Positions 26,008 through 34,996 of a DNA stretch of 39,442 nt are shown here, in pieces (position 1 is the stretch's first letter; each line of letters begins with the position of its first letter). Under the pieces are notes generated by a model that saw only the letters and a program-made list of their open reading frames with translations, had not been told where the DNA came from and made no database searches. The DNA lies in assembly GCA_016872895.1 (NCBI GenBank), contig VGYT01000005.1, forward strand, positions 1 through 39,442. The letters are read 5' to 3'. This DNA is from Planctomycetota bacterium. Its GTDB lineage: Bacteria; Planctomycetota; Phycisphaerae; FEN-1346. The translations under genes were made by a program, and so were the position numbers.

Positions 26008-26111
26008 TGCGGGGATCAGCGGACCCGAAAATTGACGGATGTAGATCTCAAGTAGCCGTCTATCCCCGCAACACGGGCAGGGCCTCCCCTCCGGGCCTTG
26101 CCCATTTTTTT
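26008..26111 (+). ncRNA. Candidate structured RNA or leader ending in an intrinsic terminator
   Basis: TGCGGGGAT (26008-26016) / ATCCCCGCA (26062-26070) closing an inner GACGG...CCGTC hairpin, followed by the 26075-26111 terminator; no ORF upstream on this strand. Confidence 0.35.
26075..26111 (+). terminator. Rho-independent terminator-like hairpin with T-run
   Basis: GGGCAGGGCC...GGGCCTTGCCC followed by ATTTTTTT. Confidence 0.65.
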
Positions 26112-26144
26112 GGCACCCCGGCGGGGATACTCGCATGCCCGCGC

Positions 26145-26166
26145 ACCTGCCTGCCGGCAGGCAGGT
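26145..26166. repeat. 22-bp perfect palindrome ACCTGCCTGCCGGCAGGCAGGT
   Basis: Uninterrupted self-complementary 22-mer; flanked by GCATGCCC / GGCATGC. Confidence 0.85.
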
Positions 26167-26276
26167 ACAGCGCCGTCGGCATGCCCACCGTCCTCCCCTC
26201 TTCTTTCCGGGAACCTCCGGGCGCACGGCAAGTCTAACCCTTCGGACGACACAGGCTGCGGTTGGAGGGTTCGGCG

Positions 26277-27467
26277 ATGGCCGGGCTACGGGTGAGGCGG
26301 CTGGGATGGCTGGCCGGCGTTTGCGTGGCCGCGACGGCGGCCGCGGCGCTAGTTGCGTGCGCAGCATGGGGTTCCTACATTGAGGAGGAGTTCCGAGGCG
26401 GAACGTCGGTTGTCCGCCCGCCGCCAGCGCCTCCGCCCCCATCGCCGCTCCCGCCGACCCACCGCCGGCCGCCGCCCAGCCATCACGTGCCGGAACTCGC
26501 GCGGCTGCTGGAGCGGCTTGAGCCGCGGCGGCCGCTCGTCTGCGGCCGGCTGGCGGTGTATCCGATTGCGGCGCGGGGGGGGAGCGACCTGGGCGGCCGC
26601 TGGCTGACCATGGACGCCGCCCTCGCGCGGGGCCTGCTGGCCGTCACGGAGCGCGACGGCGGGGGCAGCGTGCCCGTCATCCGCCTGGAGAACCGCAGCG
26701 GGGCCGACTACATCTTCGTCATGGCCGGCGAAGTTGCCGCCGGAGGCAAGCAGACCCGTACCCTTCGCCAGGACGTCATCCTGGCGCCGAAGCAGCGCAT
26801 CGAGGTGCCCGTCTTCTGCGTGGAACAGCACCGCTGGAGCGGCAAGGCCGAGTTCAGCGCGGGGGGCATGCTCGTGCCGCAGTCCATCCAGCGCGAGATG
26901 CGCAGAGGGGCCGACCAGGCGTCGGTGTGGTCCGAGGTCGACCGCGCGGCAGGCGCGCTGGGCGCGCGCAATCCCACGAGCAGCCTGGAACTGGCGATGA
27001 AGGCCGCGCCGGTGCAGCGGGAACTGGACGAGGTGCGGCGGATAATCATGCCCGAGGTCCCGGCCGACAGCATCGGCTTCGTGCTGGCCGACCGCTGGAC
27101 CGGCCGCGCGCTGGGCGGCGAGTTCTTCGGGCGGTCGGACCTGGCGCTGGCGCTTCTTCCGAAACTTCTGGACGCCTACGCGGTGGACCTTGTGCTGCCT
27201 CACGGCCGCGAGCGGCCGGCCGGACGCCCGCCCGACGAGACGATCGCGTGGGACTTCATCGGCCGCATACGCGCCGCAGGCAGCCACCGCACGGGCACGC
27301 CCGGCTCGGGCGAGGGCATCGGGATGCGGGCCGGCGGGCTGGTGGGCGACGGCGTGGGGCTGGGCGGCGTGCTCGTCCACTTCGGATGTCAGGCCGAGGA
27401 CCAGATCGTGCCGATGCCGATGCCGATGCCGATGCCCGGGCCGCGGCCGCCGGCGTACCGCGAATAA
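26277..27467 (+). CDS. ARPP-1-like domain protein, exported (signal peptide/lipoprotein-like N-terminus)
   Basis: RBS GGAGGG; GRLAVYPIAARGG...RWLTMDAALARGLLAVTERDGGGSVPVIRLENRSGADYIFVMAGEVAAGGKQTRTLRQDVILAPKQRIEVPVFCVEQHRWSGKAEFSAGGMLVPQSIQREM matches the ARPP-1 pattern as I know it. Confidence 0.6.
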   Translation: MAGLRVRRLGWLAGVCVAATAAAALVACAAWGSYIEEEFRGGTSVVRPPPAPPPPSPLPPTHRRPPPSHHVPELARLLERLEPRRPLVCGRLAVYPIAARGGSDLGGRWLTMDAALARGLLAVTERDGGGSVPVIRLENRSGADYIFVMAGEVAAGGKQTRTLRQDVILAPKQRIEVPVFCVEQHRWSGKAEFSAGGMLVPQSIQREMRRGADQASVWSEVDRAAGALGARNPTSSLELAMKAAPVQRELDEVRRIIMPEVPADSIGFVLADRWTGRALGGEFFGRSDLALALLPKLLDAYAVDLVLPHGRERPAGRPPDETIAWDFIGRIRAAGSHRTGTPGSGEGIGMRAGGLVGDGVGLGGVLVHFGCQAEDQIVPMPMPMPMPGPRPPAYRE

Positions 27468-27562
27468 CCGCCCTCGACAGGCCGATTCAGCCGCCGGGCT
27501 TGCCCGGCGCGAGTTCTCAGGTGCAGCGGGACAGAATGGGTCTCCACTGAAAGGCGCAACAG

Positions 27563-29977
27563 ATGAAGAAGGCACGGCTGCTTGAGGCGTTGGCGGCGGG
27601 GCTCATTGCCGCGGCGCTGGCTCATCCGGCGTGCGGCCAGGGCCTGCTGGTGCCGAAGGACGAGGGCCTGCCGCCCTTGGCCGTCAAATACCTGCGCGTC
27701 GATGCATCGATCGACAACCAGGCGGCCACGACGCGCGTCGTCCAGGAGTTCCAGAACTCCACCGGCCGGGACCTGGAATGCACGTACGTCTTTCCGCTGC
27801 CGAAGGGCGCGGCCATACGCGACTTCGCCATGTACATCGGCGGCAAACGCATGAAGGGCGAACTGCTGGAGAAGGACAAGGCCCGCTCCGTGTACGAAGA
27901 CATCGTCCGCCGCGCCAAAGACCCCGGCCTCCTGGAATACGTGGACGGGCAGATACTGCGGCTGCGCATTTTCCCCGTGCCCGCGGGCGGCACGCAGAAG
28001 GTGGAACTGGAGTACGCGGAACTCCTGCCGGTGGACGGCGGGCTGGGCGAATACGTCTTTCCGCTGCGCGTGGGCGAGAAGGCATCGCGGACGCTGGAGG
28101 ACTTCACCGTGGCCGTGCGCATCAAGAGCGCCTCGCCCATCAAGAGCGTGTACAGCCCGACGCACGAGGTCGGCGTGGCCCGGCCGTCGGAGCACGAGGC
28201 CGTGGCCGGCGTGGAAACCCGGAAGGCCCTCCTCGACCGCGACTTCCACCTTTTCTGGACGCTGAGCGAGAAGGACTTCGGCCTGGCGCTGATGACGTAC
28301 CGCCCGGACCCGTCGCGTCCGGGGATGTTCCTGGCGCTGATAAGCCCGAAGAGCGTCATCAACGACGACCGCCGCACGCCGCGAGACGCGGTGTTCGTGC
28401 TGGACACGTCCGGTTCGATGAAGGGCGAGAAAATCGAGCAGGCCAGAAGGGCGCTTAAGTTCTGCCTAGACAAACTGGACCCGAAGGACCGCTTCGCCGT
28501 GGTGCAGTTCTCGACGTCGGCCCAGGCGCTGGCCGAGGGGTGGGCGGATGCGTCGGCCGAGAACGTCGAGAAAGCGCGAAAATGGGTCGATACGTTCGAG
28601 GCCGCCGGCGGCACGAACATCGCCGAGGCCCTCCAGAAGACCTTCGCCCTGCCCTGCGACGATGCGCGGCCGGCCACCGTCATGTTCCTGACGGACGGGC
28701 GGCCGACGGTCGATTTCACCGACACCGAGGCCCTGCTGAAGATCGTCAAGGACTCCGGCAGGCGATCTCGGATGTTCACCTTCGGCGTGGGCGACGACGT
28801 AAGCACGCACCTTCTTGACCGCATGGCGGGCGAGACCGGCGGCCTGCCGGAATACGTCAGGCCCGGCGAGGCCATTGACGGCAAGGTCACGCGGCTGTTC
28901 TCGAAGATGACGCACCCCGTGCTTACGGACCTCGTGCTGGAAGTGCCCGGCGTGCGGGTGACCGAGATGTATCCGAAGCGGCTGCCGGACCTGTTCCGCG
29001 GCGGGCAGATCGTGATCGTCGGCGCCTACGAGGGCGACGGCGACTCGGTTCTGCGCCTCAAGGGCCGCGTCGCCGGCAAGGCCGAGGAACTCGTGTACGA
29101 GGGGACGTTCCCCAAGAAGACGGCCGAAAAATCGTTCATCGGCCCGCTCTACGCCAGCCGCAAGATCGGGTTCCTCCTGGACCAGATACGCCTGCACGGC
29201 GAGAACAAGGAACTCAAGGACGAAGTCGTGCGCCTGAGCCTGGAGTACGGCATCGAGACTCCGTACACAAGTTACCTCGTCCTCGAGAGCGAGGAGCAGT
29301 ACAAGCAGTTCGGCGTTACGCGAAGCGGCGTCTTGCCGTATCCTTCGGCGGACCGTCGCGGCGGCGCGGCGGGCGGCGCAGCGACGAGCGCCCAGCCGTG
29401 GGCCGCGCCGCAGGCCGACGGCGAGCGCCATGCCCGCGCAGCCGAACGCGTGCAAAGCCTGTACAAGGAGAGCGGCCCGGCTGCGGCCCCTGCGGCGCCC
29501 GGCTTCGGCATGCGCCTGGGGCCGAGCGCTGCCGAGCCGCCGGCGCCCCCCGCCCGGCTCTACGCCGACGCCTACGGCCTTCGCGCCGACGAGAAGGACC
29601 TCCGCCAGGCCGAGACGGGCAAGACGGCCATCGACATCGCCCAGCAGATTCAGCGCCTGCGCCAGAGCGAGCAGGTGGCCAAGGCTGCCCGCAAGGTGCA
29701 GAACCGCGGCGGCAAGACGTTCGTCGAATACCGCGGCGTGTGGGTGGACCAGGCGTTTGAGGGGACAGAACGGCTCACGCGAATCAAGTGGGGCTCCGAG
29801 GCGTTCTTCCGCCTGGCCCGCGAGAAGACTGAACTCGTGGGCGCACTCGGCCTGGGCCAGCGCGTGGTCGTGATCACGGCGCGCGGCGTCGGCGTAGCAG
29901 TGGACCCCGACGAGGGCGCAGAGAAACTATCCGACGAGGAACTCCAAGGCCTCTTCACCGACGCGCCGGCGAAGTAG
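27563..29977 (+). CDS. VIT domain plus von Willebrand factor A domain secreted protein
   Basis: Signal peptide; VIT-like NSTGRDLECTYVFPLPKGAAIRDFAMYIGGKRMKGELLEKDKARSVYEDIVRRAKDPGLLEY; VWA MIDAS VFVLDTSGSMKGEKIEQARRALKFCLDKL ... MFLTDGRPTVDFTDTEALLKIV. Confidence 0.92.
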   Translation: MKKARLLEALAAGLIAAALAHPACGQGLLVPKDEGLPPLAVKYLRVDASIDNQAATTRVVQEFQNSTGRDLECTYVFPLPKGAAIRDFAMYIGGKRMKGELLEKDKARSVYEDIVRRAKDPGLLEYVDGQILRLRIFPVPAGGTQKVELEYAELLPVDGGLGEYVFPLRVGEKASRTLEDFTVAVRIKSASPIKSVYSPTHEVGVARPSEHEAVAGVETRKALLDRDFHLFWTLSEKDFGLALMTYRPDPSRPGMFLALISPKSVINDDRRTPRDAVFVLDTSGSMKGEKIEQARRALKFCLDKLDPKDRFAVVQFSTSAQALAEGWADASAENVEKARKWVDTFEAAGGTNIAEALQKTFALPCDDARPATVMFLTDGRPTVDFTDTEALLKIVKDSGRRSRMFTFGVGDDVSTHLLDRMAGETGGLPEYVRPGEAIDGKVTRLFSKMTHPVLTDLVLEVPGVRVTEMYPKRLPDLFRGGQIVIVGAYEGDGDSVLRLKGRVAGKAEELVYEGTFPKKTAEKSFIGPLYASRKIGFLLDQIRLHGENKELKDEVVRLSLEYGIETPYTSYLVLESEEQYKQFGVTRSGVLPYPSADRRGGAAGGAATSAQPWAAPQADGERHARAAERVQSLYKESGPAAAPAAPGFGMRLGPSAAEPPAPPARLYADAYGLRADEKDLRQAETGKTAIDIAQQIQRLRQSEQVAKAARKVQNRGGKTFVEYRGVWVDQAFEGTERLTRIKWGSEAFFRLAREKTELVGALGLGQRVVVITARGVGVAVDPDEGAEKLSDEELQGLFTDAPAK

Positions 29978-30062
29978 GCTGAACGGCTGTCATTTGTCAC
30001 TTGTCACTGGCCGCTTCTTGTTCCCGTTACAAGTGACCAGCGGCCAGTGGTAGCCGTTCAGC
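29978..30062. terminator. Complex inverted repeat between convergent genes, putative bidirectional terminator/dispersed element
   Basis: GCTGAACGGCT (29978-29988) / AGCCGTTCAGC (30052-30062); inner CACTGGCCGCT / AGCGGCCAGTG and GTCACTTGT / ACAAGTGAC. Confidence 0.7.
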
Positions 30063-32520
30063 GCAAAGAGGTTTGCACCGAAGAGCAGACACGTGCCCTG
30101 CGCGGCTTGCGCGCCAGGAGGTCGGCCACCGTCACGTCGCCCGTCCCGCCAAGGCGCTGCCGCACCCGGCAGACCCACTGGATAAGGGCGTCTACGACCA
30201 GGGGGTCGAACTGCCGCCCGGCCTCCTCCAGGAAGACCTGGAGGGTCTCGGGCACGGGCCGGGCCGCGCGATACGGGCGGTCGGCGGTGATGGCGTCAAG
30301 GGCGTCGGCGGCGGCCAGGATGCGCGACCCCAGCGGGATGGCCTCGCCGGAGACGTTGTCGGGATAGCCCCGGCCGTCGTACCGTTCGTGATGATGGCGG
30401 ACGATGGGGATCTCTCGCTCCAGGAACCGCATCTGGTCAAGGATGCGCACGCCGGCGACGACGTGTTCCTGCATGAGCCGGCGCTCGGCAGGCGTGAGCG
30501 CGCCGGGCTTCCAGAGGATGCCGTCGGGCACGCCGATCTTGCCGACGTCGTGGATGAGGGCCGCCCGCCGGATCGTGGACACCTGCTGCGGGTCGAGGCC
30601 CATCGTGCGGGCGATGCCGACGGCGAAGCGGGCCACGTTCTCGGAATGGCACTTTGCGAACGGGTCGCGGGCCTCCTGGGCGTGCACAAGGCCGCGTATG
30701 CTGCGCACGAACGCCTCGCGGGAGCGCCGCGACAGGGCCAGAACGCGGCGGCGAAGACGCTCGACCGCCCGGAGGTTTATGCGCGGGTCGGCGGGACGGT
30801 CGCGGACGGCCTGGCTGAAGGTGCGGGTGCAGTCGCGGCCGGAGTGCTTGGCGGCGTAGAGGGCCTCGTCGGCGGCGCGCACGAGGCCATCGGCGTCGGC
30901 CGGACCGCCGGGTTCCAGGGCGCTGATGCCGGCGCTGACGGTTATTCGCATGGTGCGGCTGCCATCGGATATGCGGCGCCCGTCGAGCGCCTTGCGGATG
31001 CGCTCGGCGGCGCTGGCGGCCTCTTCGGCCGACGTGTCGGGCATGAGGACCATGAACTCGTCGCCCCCGTAGCGGGCAACGATGTCGGTGGACCGCGCCC
31101 CGCCCTGGAGCGCTTTTGCCACCCCGCGCAGCACCAGGTCGCCGAAGGCATGGCCGCAGGCGTCGTTGATGGACTTGAACTGGTCGATATCGACCATGGC
31201 CAGCGCGAGGCGGGCGCCGGTGCGTCGGGCGCGGTCCAGCTCGCGGCCAAGCATCTGGGTGAACTGGCGGCGGTTCCACAGGCCCGTCAGTTCGTCGACC
31301 GTGGCGAGTTCTTCCAGGCGGCGGTTGGCCTCGCGCAGGGCTTCCGCGGACGCCTTGCGCTCGGTGATGTCCCAGAATATCCCCAGGACTCCCACGATCT
31401 GGCCGCTGTCGTCCCTTACGGGGGTCTTGAGGGTCTGGACCCAGGTTTCTCTGCCGTGCTGCACGTACCTTTCTTCAAACTCATCGGTCTGCCCGGTTTC
31501 CATGACCCTCTTGTCGTCGGCGCGGTACTTATCCGCGAGGTCCCGGGCGAAGAAATCGTAGTCCACTTTCCCCACGGCATCCGCGGGCCGGATGCCGAGG
31601 TCCCGCGCGTAGTTCTCGTTTATCGACGCGTAGCGGGAGTCTCTGTCCTTCATGAATATCTTCTGCGGGATGCTCTCCATGAGCGTTCTGTACCTGGCCT
31701 CGCTCTTGCGCAGGGCGTCCTCGGACGCCTTGCGCTCGGTGATATCGACATTCACTTCAGCAACCAGCCATTCGCCGCCGGCGGTCTGAAACGGCTTCGT
31801 CGTGACCTGGATAGGCCGGTTGTTCTCGCGGACGAGCACCTCTTCGGAAACGATGACCTCCTTGGTTTGCAGAGCCTTCGTAATGCCGCACCCCGGACAG
31901 GCGCAGTCGCGACCCATGAAATACTCATAACACTTCCTGCCCGTGGGGTCGCCGTAAACCTTCTGCCACTCCGGGTCAACGTAGCGAAGGTTGAACTGGC
32001 AATCAATTACGTCCAGGCCGGTGTGCGTGGCGCCGAGGATGAACTCGATTTGCTGCTTGAGCGCCTTGATCTCGCCCTGGGCGCGAAGTCCTTCGATGAT
32101 TCTGCCGAGGCGTCCCGCTATTGCGTTGACCCGCTCCCGCAGGCGGGGGCCGGCCGCCGACGGTCCCGCCGCCGGCCGCCGCGACTGCGCCGTCCGCGCG
32201 TGGCGCCGCACAATCGCGTACAGCGCGGTCCCGACGGTCAGAACGGCGCCACAGCAGAGGGTCAGATCCAGGAACGACACCGCGCCAGCCGCTGCGGGGG
32301 CCCCGGCGGCCTCGGGGGGCGGCGGCTCTCCTCCTTCGGCGCGCTCCGCCGGCGCCGCCAGGCAGGCGCAGAGAACGAAGAGGATGCGGACATTCTGACG
32401 CACGCTTCTTGCCTCCCAGCGCAATACGGCGAATCCCAGCGGGTTCTTATCGGTCCAAAGGACCGACAACTTCCTGTAAACCTTGCCTGCGGCGAGCCCC
32501 AGGGACCGCTCCGGCGGCAC
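30058..32520 (-). CDS. PAS-PAS-GGDEF-HD-GYP protein (c-di-GMP synthesis/degradation); true start may be internal
   Basis: FLGATHTGLDVIDCQFNLRYVDPEWQKVYGD PAS; RYGGDEFMVLMPDTSAEEA; HD-GYP motifs ALIHDVGKIGVPDGIL and HHHERYDGRGYPDNVSGEAIPLGSRILAAADALDAIT. Confidence 0.93.
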   Translation of the reverse strand: MPPERSLGLAAGKVYRKLSVLWTDKNPLGFAVLRWEARSVRQNVRILFVLCACLAAPAERAEGGEPPPPEAAGAPAAAGAVSFLDLTLCCGAVLTVGTALYAIVRRHARTAQSRRPAAGPSAAGPRLRERVNAIAGRLGRIIEGLRAQGEIKALKQQIEFILGATHTGLDVIDCQFNLRYVDPEWQKVYGDPTGRKCYEYFMGRDCACPGCGITKALQTKEVIVSEEVLVRENNRPIQVTTKPFQTAGGEWLVAEVNVDITERKASEDALRKSEARYRTLMESIPQKIFMKDRDSRYASINENYARDLGIRPADAVGKVDYDFFARDLADKYRADDKRVMETGQTDEFEERYVQHGRETWVQTLKTPVRDDSGQIVGVLGIFWDITERKASAEALREANRRLEELATVDELTGLWNRRQFTQMLGRELDRARRTGARLALAMVDIDQFKSINDACGHAFGDLVLRGVAKALQGGARSTDIVARYGGDEFMVLMPDTSAEEAASAAERIRKALDGRRISDGSRTMRITVSAGISALEPGGPADADGLVRAADEALYAAKHSGRDCTRTFSQAVRDRPADPRINLRAVERLRRRVLALSRRSREAFVRSIRGLVHAQEARDPFAKCHSENVARFAVGIARTMGLDPQQVSTIRRAALIHDVGKIGVPDGILWKPGALTPAERRLMQEHVVAGVRILDQMRFLEREIPIVRHHHERYDGRGYPDNVSGEAIPLGSRILAAADALDAITADRPYRAARPVPETLQVFLEEAGRQFDPLVVDALIQWVCRVRQRLGGTGDVTVADLLARKPRRARVCSSVQTSLR

Positions 32521-34740
32521 TCACCGCGAATCCGGCCGCGTCGGGGTCTCCTTTTCCGCGTCCGCCGCCTGATCGTCGCGCCGGGTCGTGTTCCGGCCGG
32601 CGTGCTTTGCGGCGTAGAGGGCGGCGTCGGCGGCGCGCAGCAGCCCGTCGCGCGTCAATGTGCCACGCGGCCCGGAGGCCGCGATGCCGACGCTCAAGGT
32701 CACGGCCACGGCCGACCGGCCGTCGGTGACCGGCTGGGCGGCCAGCCGGCGGCGGATGCGGTCGGCGGCCCGCTCGGCCTCGGCCGCCGACGTGTTCGGC
32801 ATGAGGATCATGAACTCGTCGCCAGCGTACCGGGCGGGGACGTCGCCGGCACGCACCTCCTGCCGGAGCACCGCGGCCACCGCCATGAGCACCTTGTCGC
32901 CGAACGCGTGGCCGTGCGTGTCGTTGAACGCCTTGAAGTGGTCCACGTCGAGCATCACCAGGACCAGGGACGTCGCATAGCGGCGGACGCGCTCGACCTC
33001 GACGTCCAGGAGTTCCATGAACCGGCGGCGGTTCCACAGGCCGGTCAGTTCGTCGGTGGTGGCCAGTTCGTTGAGGCGGCGGTTGGCCTCTTCCACCGCC
33101 TGGCGGGCGCGCACCAGTTCCGTCACATTGATGACGTTCAGCAGGACGCCGTCGTAGCGGCCGTCGCGGCAGATGGGCTGTATGCGCAGGATGACCTCGG
33201 TCGCCTCGAACGTTTTCTGGACCGAGACGGCCGGCGCGCCCGGATTGGCGCGGAACGTGGCGATGCAGTCGCGGACGAGCCGCGCGAGGTCGCCCTGGTG
33301 GAAATCCTCCAGTCGCGCCCCCACGATGGCCTCTCGCGGCTTGTGGACGAGGCGGCAGAAACAGGCGTTCGCCTCGACGATGACGCCGTCGGCGTTGGCA
33401 AAGACGACGCCATCGTCCATGCCGCTTATCATGGCCGAGAGTTTGGCGTTTTCGCGCTCGGCTGCTTCCTGCGCCTGCCTGCGCTGCGTGACGTCGAGGG
33501 CGTAGATGCGGATGGCGCGGAACTCCACGGCCGTGGAGATGTGCTCGGCGAACGTGTGGTCGCGCACCTGGACCTCGCAGCGGGTCTCCAGCGCGTGGCC
33601 CTGGCGCAGTGCGTCGAGCAAGGACGGCAGTTCCGACGGCAGAAAGACCCGCGCATCGGGCGGGGCGCCCATCGCCTTCAGCGTCCGCACGGCGGCAGCG
33701 TTGAAGTACGTGATTTCCCCCGACGCATCGACTTCAACCACGGGGTTCGGGTTCAACTTCGGGAACGACGACAGGCGCCGGATTTCCTCCTCCTGGCGCT
33801 TGCGGTCCGTAACGTCCTCGATGACCTCGATGACGGCGCGGGACCGGCCGTCCGGGTCGATAATCGGAAATGCCTGGGTGCGCACAGTGAACCGGGTGCC
33901 GTCGTCGCGGACGGCCTCGCGGTCGGCCTCGGCGGGGCGGCCTGTCTCCAAGGCAATCCGCGAAGGGCATCCAGGGCATTCCAGGTCGCGCCGCTCGAAC
34001 ATCCGGAAGCATTCCTGCCCGACGAACTCCTCGGGCCGGCGCCCGAACAGCCGCGCTGCCGCCGCGTTCACCATGATGATCCGGTGCCGGTCGTCCGTCA
34101 GCGTGATTCCCAGGTGGATGTTCTCCACCAGGGCGCGGTGCCGCTCTTCGCTGGCCCGAAGTTCCGCCGTCATGCGCTCGACTTCGCGGGTGGTGACGGC
34201 CGCCACGCGGGCCGACAAGAGGCCCCCGAACAAGAGCACCGCCGCGCCAAGGCCCAGGATCTTCCAGACTGCGCCGAGGGCCGTGGCATCCACCTGGCCG
34301 CGCGACAGGCCCAGGTGCAGCACGGCGCCGGGCGGTTCAACGTGGTGGGCCACGTCGTAGAAGACGGCCCCTTGCGTGTCGCGGTACTCGGCCGTCCGCG
34401 GCACAGGCGGGGGCACGCGGTGCAGGGCCAGCAGCACGGTGGGAACACCCTCGCCGAAGGTGGAAGCGCAGACCCTGCCGCGACGCTCGACGAAGGCGTA
34501 GGCGGCCGGTCCGCCGCCGGAAGCCGCGCCCGAAACCAGTCGAGCCAGGCCGGCCTCGTCGCCGCGCAGGAGCATGTCGGCCACGCGGTCCGACAGCGCC
34601 AGGACCTTCGCCTCGGCCAGTTGGCGCGCGTTGCGGCGCTCCCCTGCCACCACCAGCACCGAGAAAGCCGCGCAGACGCCGAGCACGAGCACAGCGAACG
34701 GGCCGATGGACCGGAGGAACGTCCGGGCTCGAAGCGTCAC
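32521..34740 (-). CDS. Membrane-associated multi-PAS diguanylate cyclase-like protein (AGDEF)
   Basis: GTG start at 34740 with GAGGAG RBS; TM segment SIGPFAVLVLGVCAAFSVLVV; PAS domains; RYAGDEFMILMPNTSAAEAERAADRIRRRL. Confidence 0.9.
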   Translation of the reverse strand: MTLRARTFLRSIGPFAVLVLGVCAAFSVLVVAGERRNARQLAEAKVLALSDRVADMLLRGDEAGLARLVSGAASGGGPAAYAFVERRGRVCASTFGEGVPTVLLALHRVPPPVPRTAEYRDTQGAVFYDVAHHVEPPGAVLHLGLSRGQVDATALGAVWKILGLGAAVLLFGGLLSARVAAVTTREVERMTAELRASEERHRALVENIHLGITLTDDRHRIIMVNAAAARLFGRRPEEFVGQECFRMFERRDLECPGCPSRIALETGRPAEADREAVRDDGTRFTVRTQAFPIIDPDGRSRAVIEVIEDVTDRKRQEEEIRRLSSFPKLNPNPVVEVDASGEITYFNAAAVRTLKAMGAPPDARVFLPSELPSLLDALRQGHALETRCEVQVRDHTFAEHISTAVEFRAIRIYALDVTQRRQAQEAAERENAKLSAMISGMDDGVVFANADGVIVEANACFCRLVHKPREAIVGARLEDFHQGDLARLVRDCIATFRANPGAPAVSVQKTFEATEVILRIQPICRDGRYDGVLLNVINVTELVRARQAVEEANRRLNELATTDELTGLWNRRRFMELLDVEVERVRRYATSLVLVMLDVDHFKAFNDTHGHAFGDKVLMAVAAVLRQEVRAGDVPARYAGDEFMILMPNTSAAEAERAADRIRRRLAAQPVTDGRSAVAVTLSVGIAASGPRGTLTRDGLLRAADAALYAAKHAGRNTTRRDDQAADAEKETPTRPDSR

Positions 34741-34961
34741 GGCTCCTCGCTTGCTTGGCCGGGGCGGATGACAGGTTCGCCGCCGCCGCTCGCAACGGGC
34801 GCAGAAACAGACATCCCGTCGCCGCGGCATCGGCGCGCTGTGGGGTGATTACACGATGACCGCAGCATTTATCGACCCGCGGCCCCCGGCGTCTGAAGCG
34901 ATTCTCGCTGCGCACCGCCCGCGGGTGTGCCAGCGGATCCTGGCATCCGGACGCCCCGCGA

Positions 34962-34990
34962 TTGCCGGCGCGCGCGCGGCCTGCTATAAT
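34962..34990 (+). promoter_or_regulatory. Sigma70-type promoter TTGCCG-N17-TGC TATAAT directly before smpB
   Basis: -35 34962-34967, 17-bp spacer, -10 34985-34990 with TGn extension; smpB GTG is at 34997. Confidence 0.7.
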
Positions 34991-34996
34991 CCGGCC

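Noticed and set aside
27412-27437. CCGATG tandem repeat (MPMPMPMP)
   Set aside because: Simple hexanucleotide microrepeat at a protein C-terminus; noted only as a minor feature.
30073-34848. 1591-aa plus-strand ORF
   Set aside because: Antisense to two well-supported PAS/GGDEF genes; composition is typical of GC-rich antisense translation with no recognisable domain.
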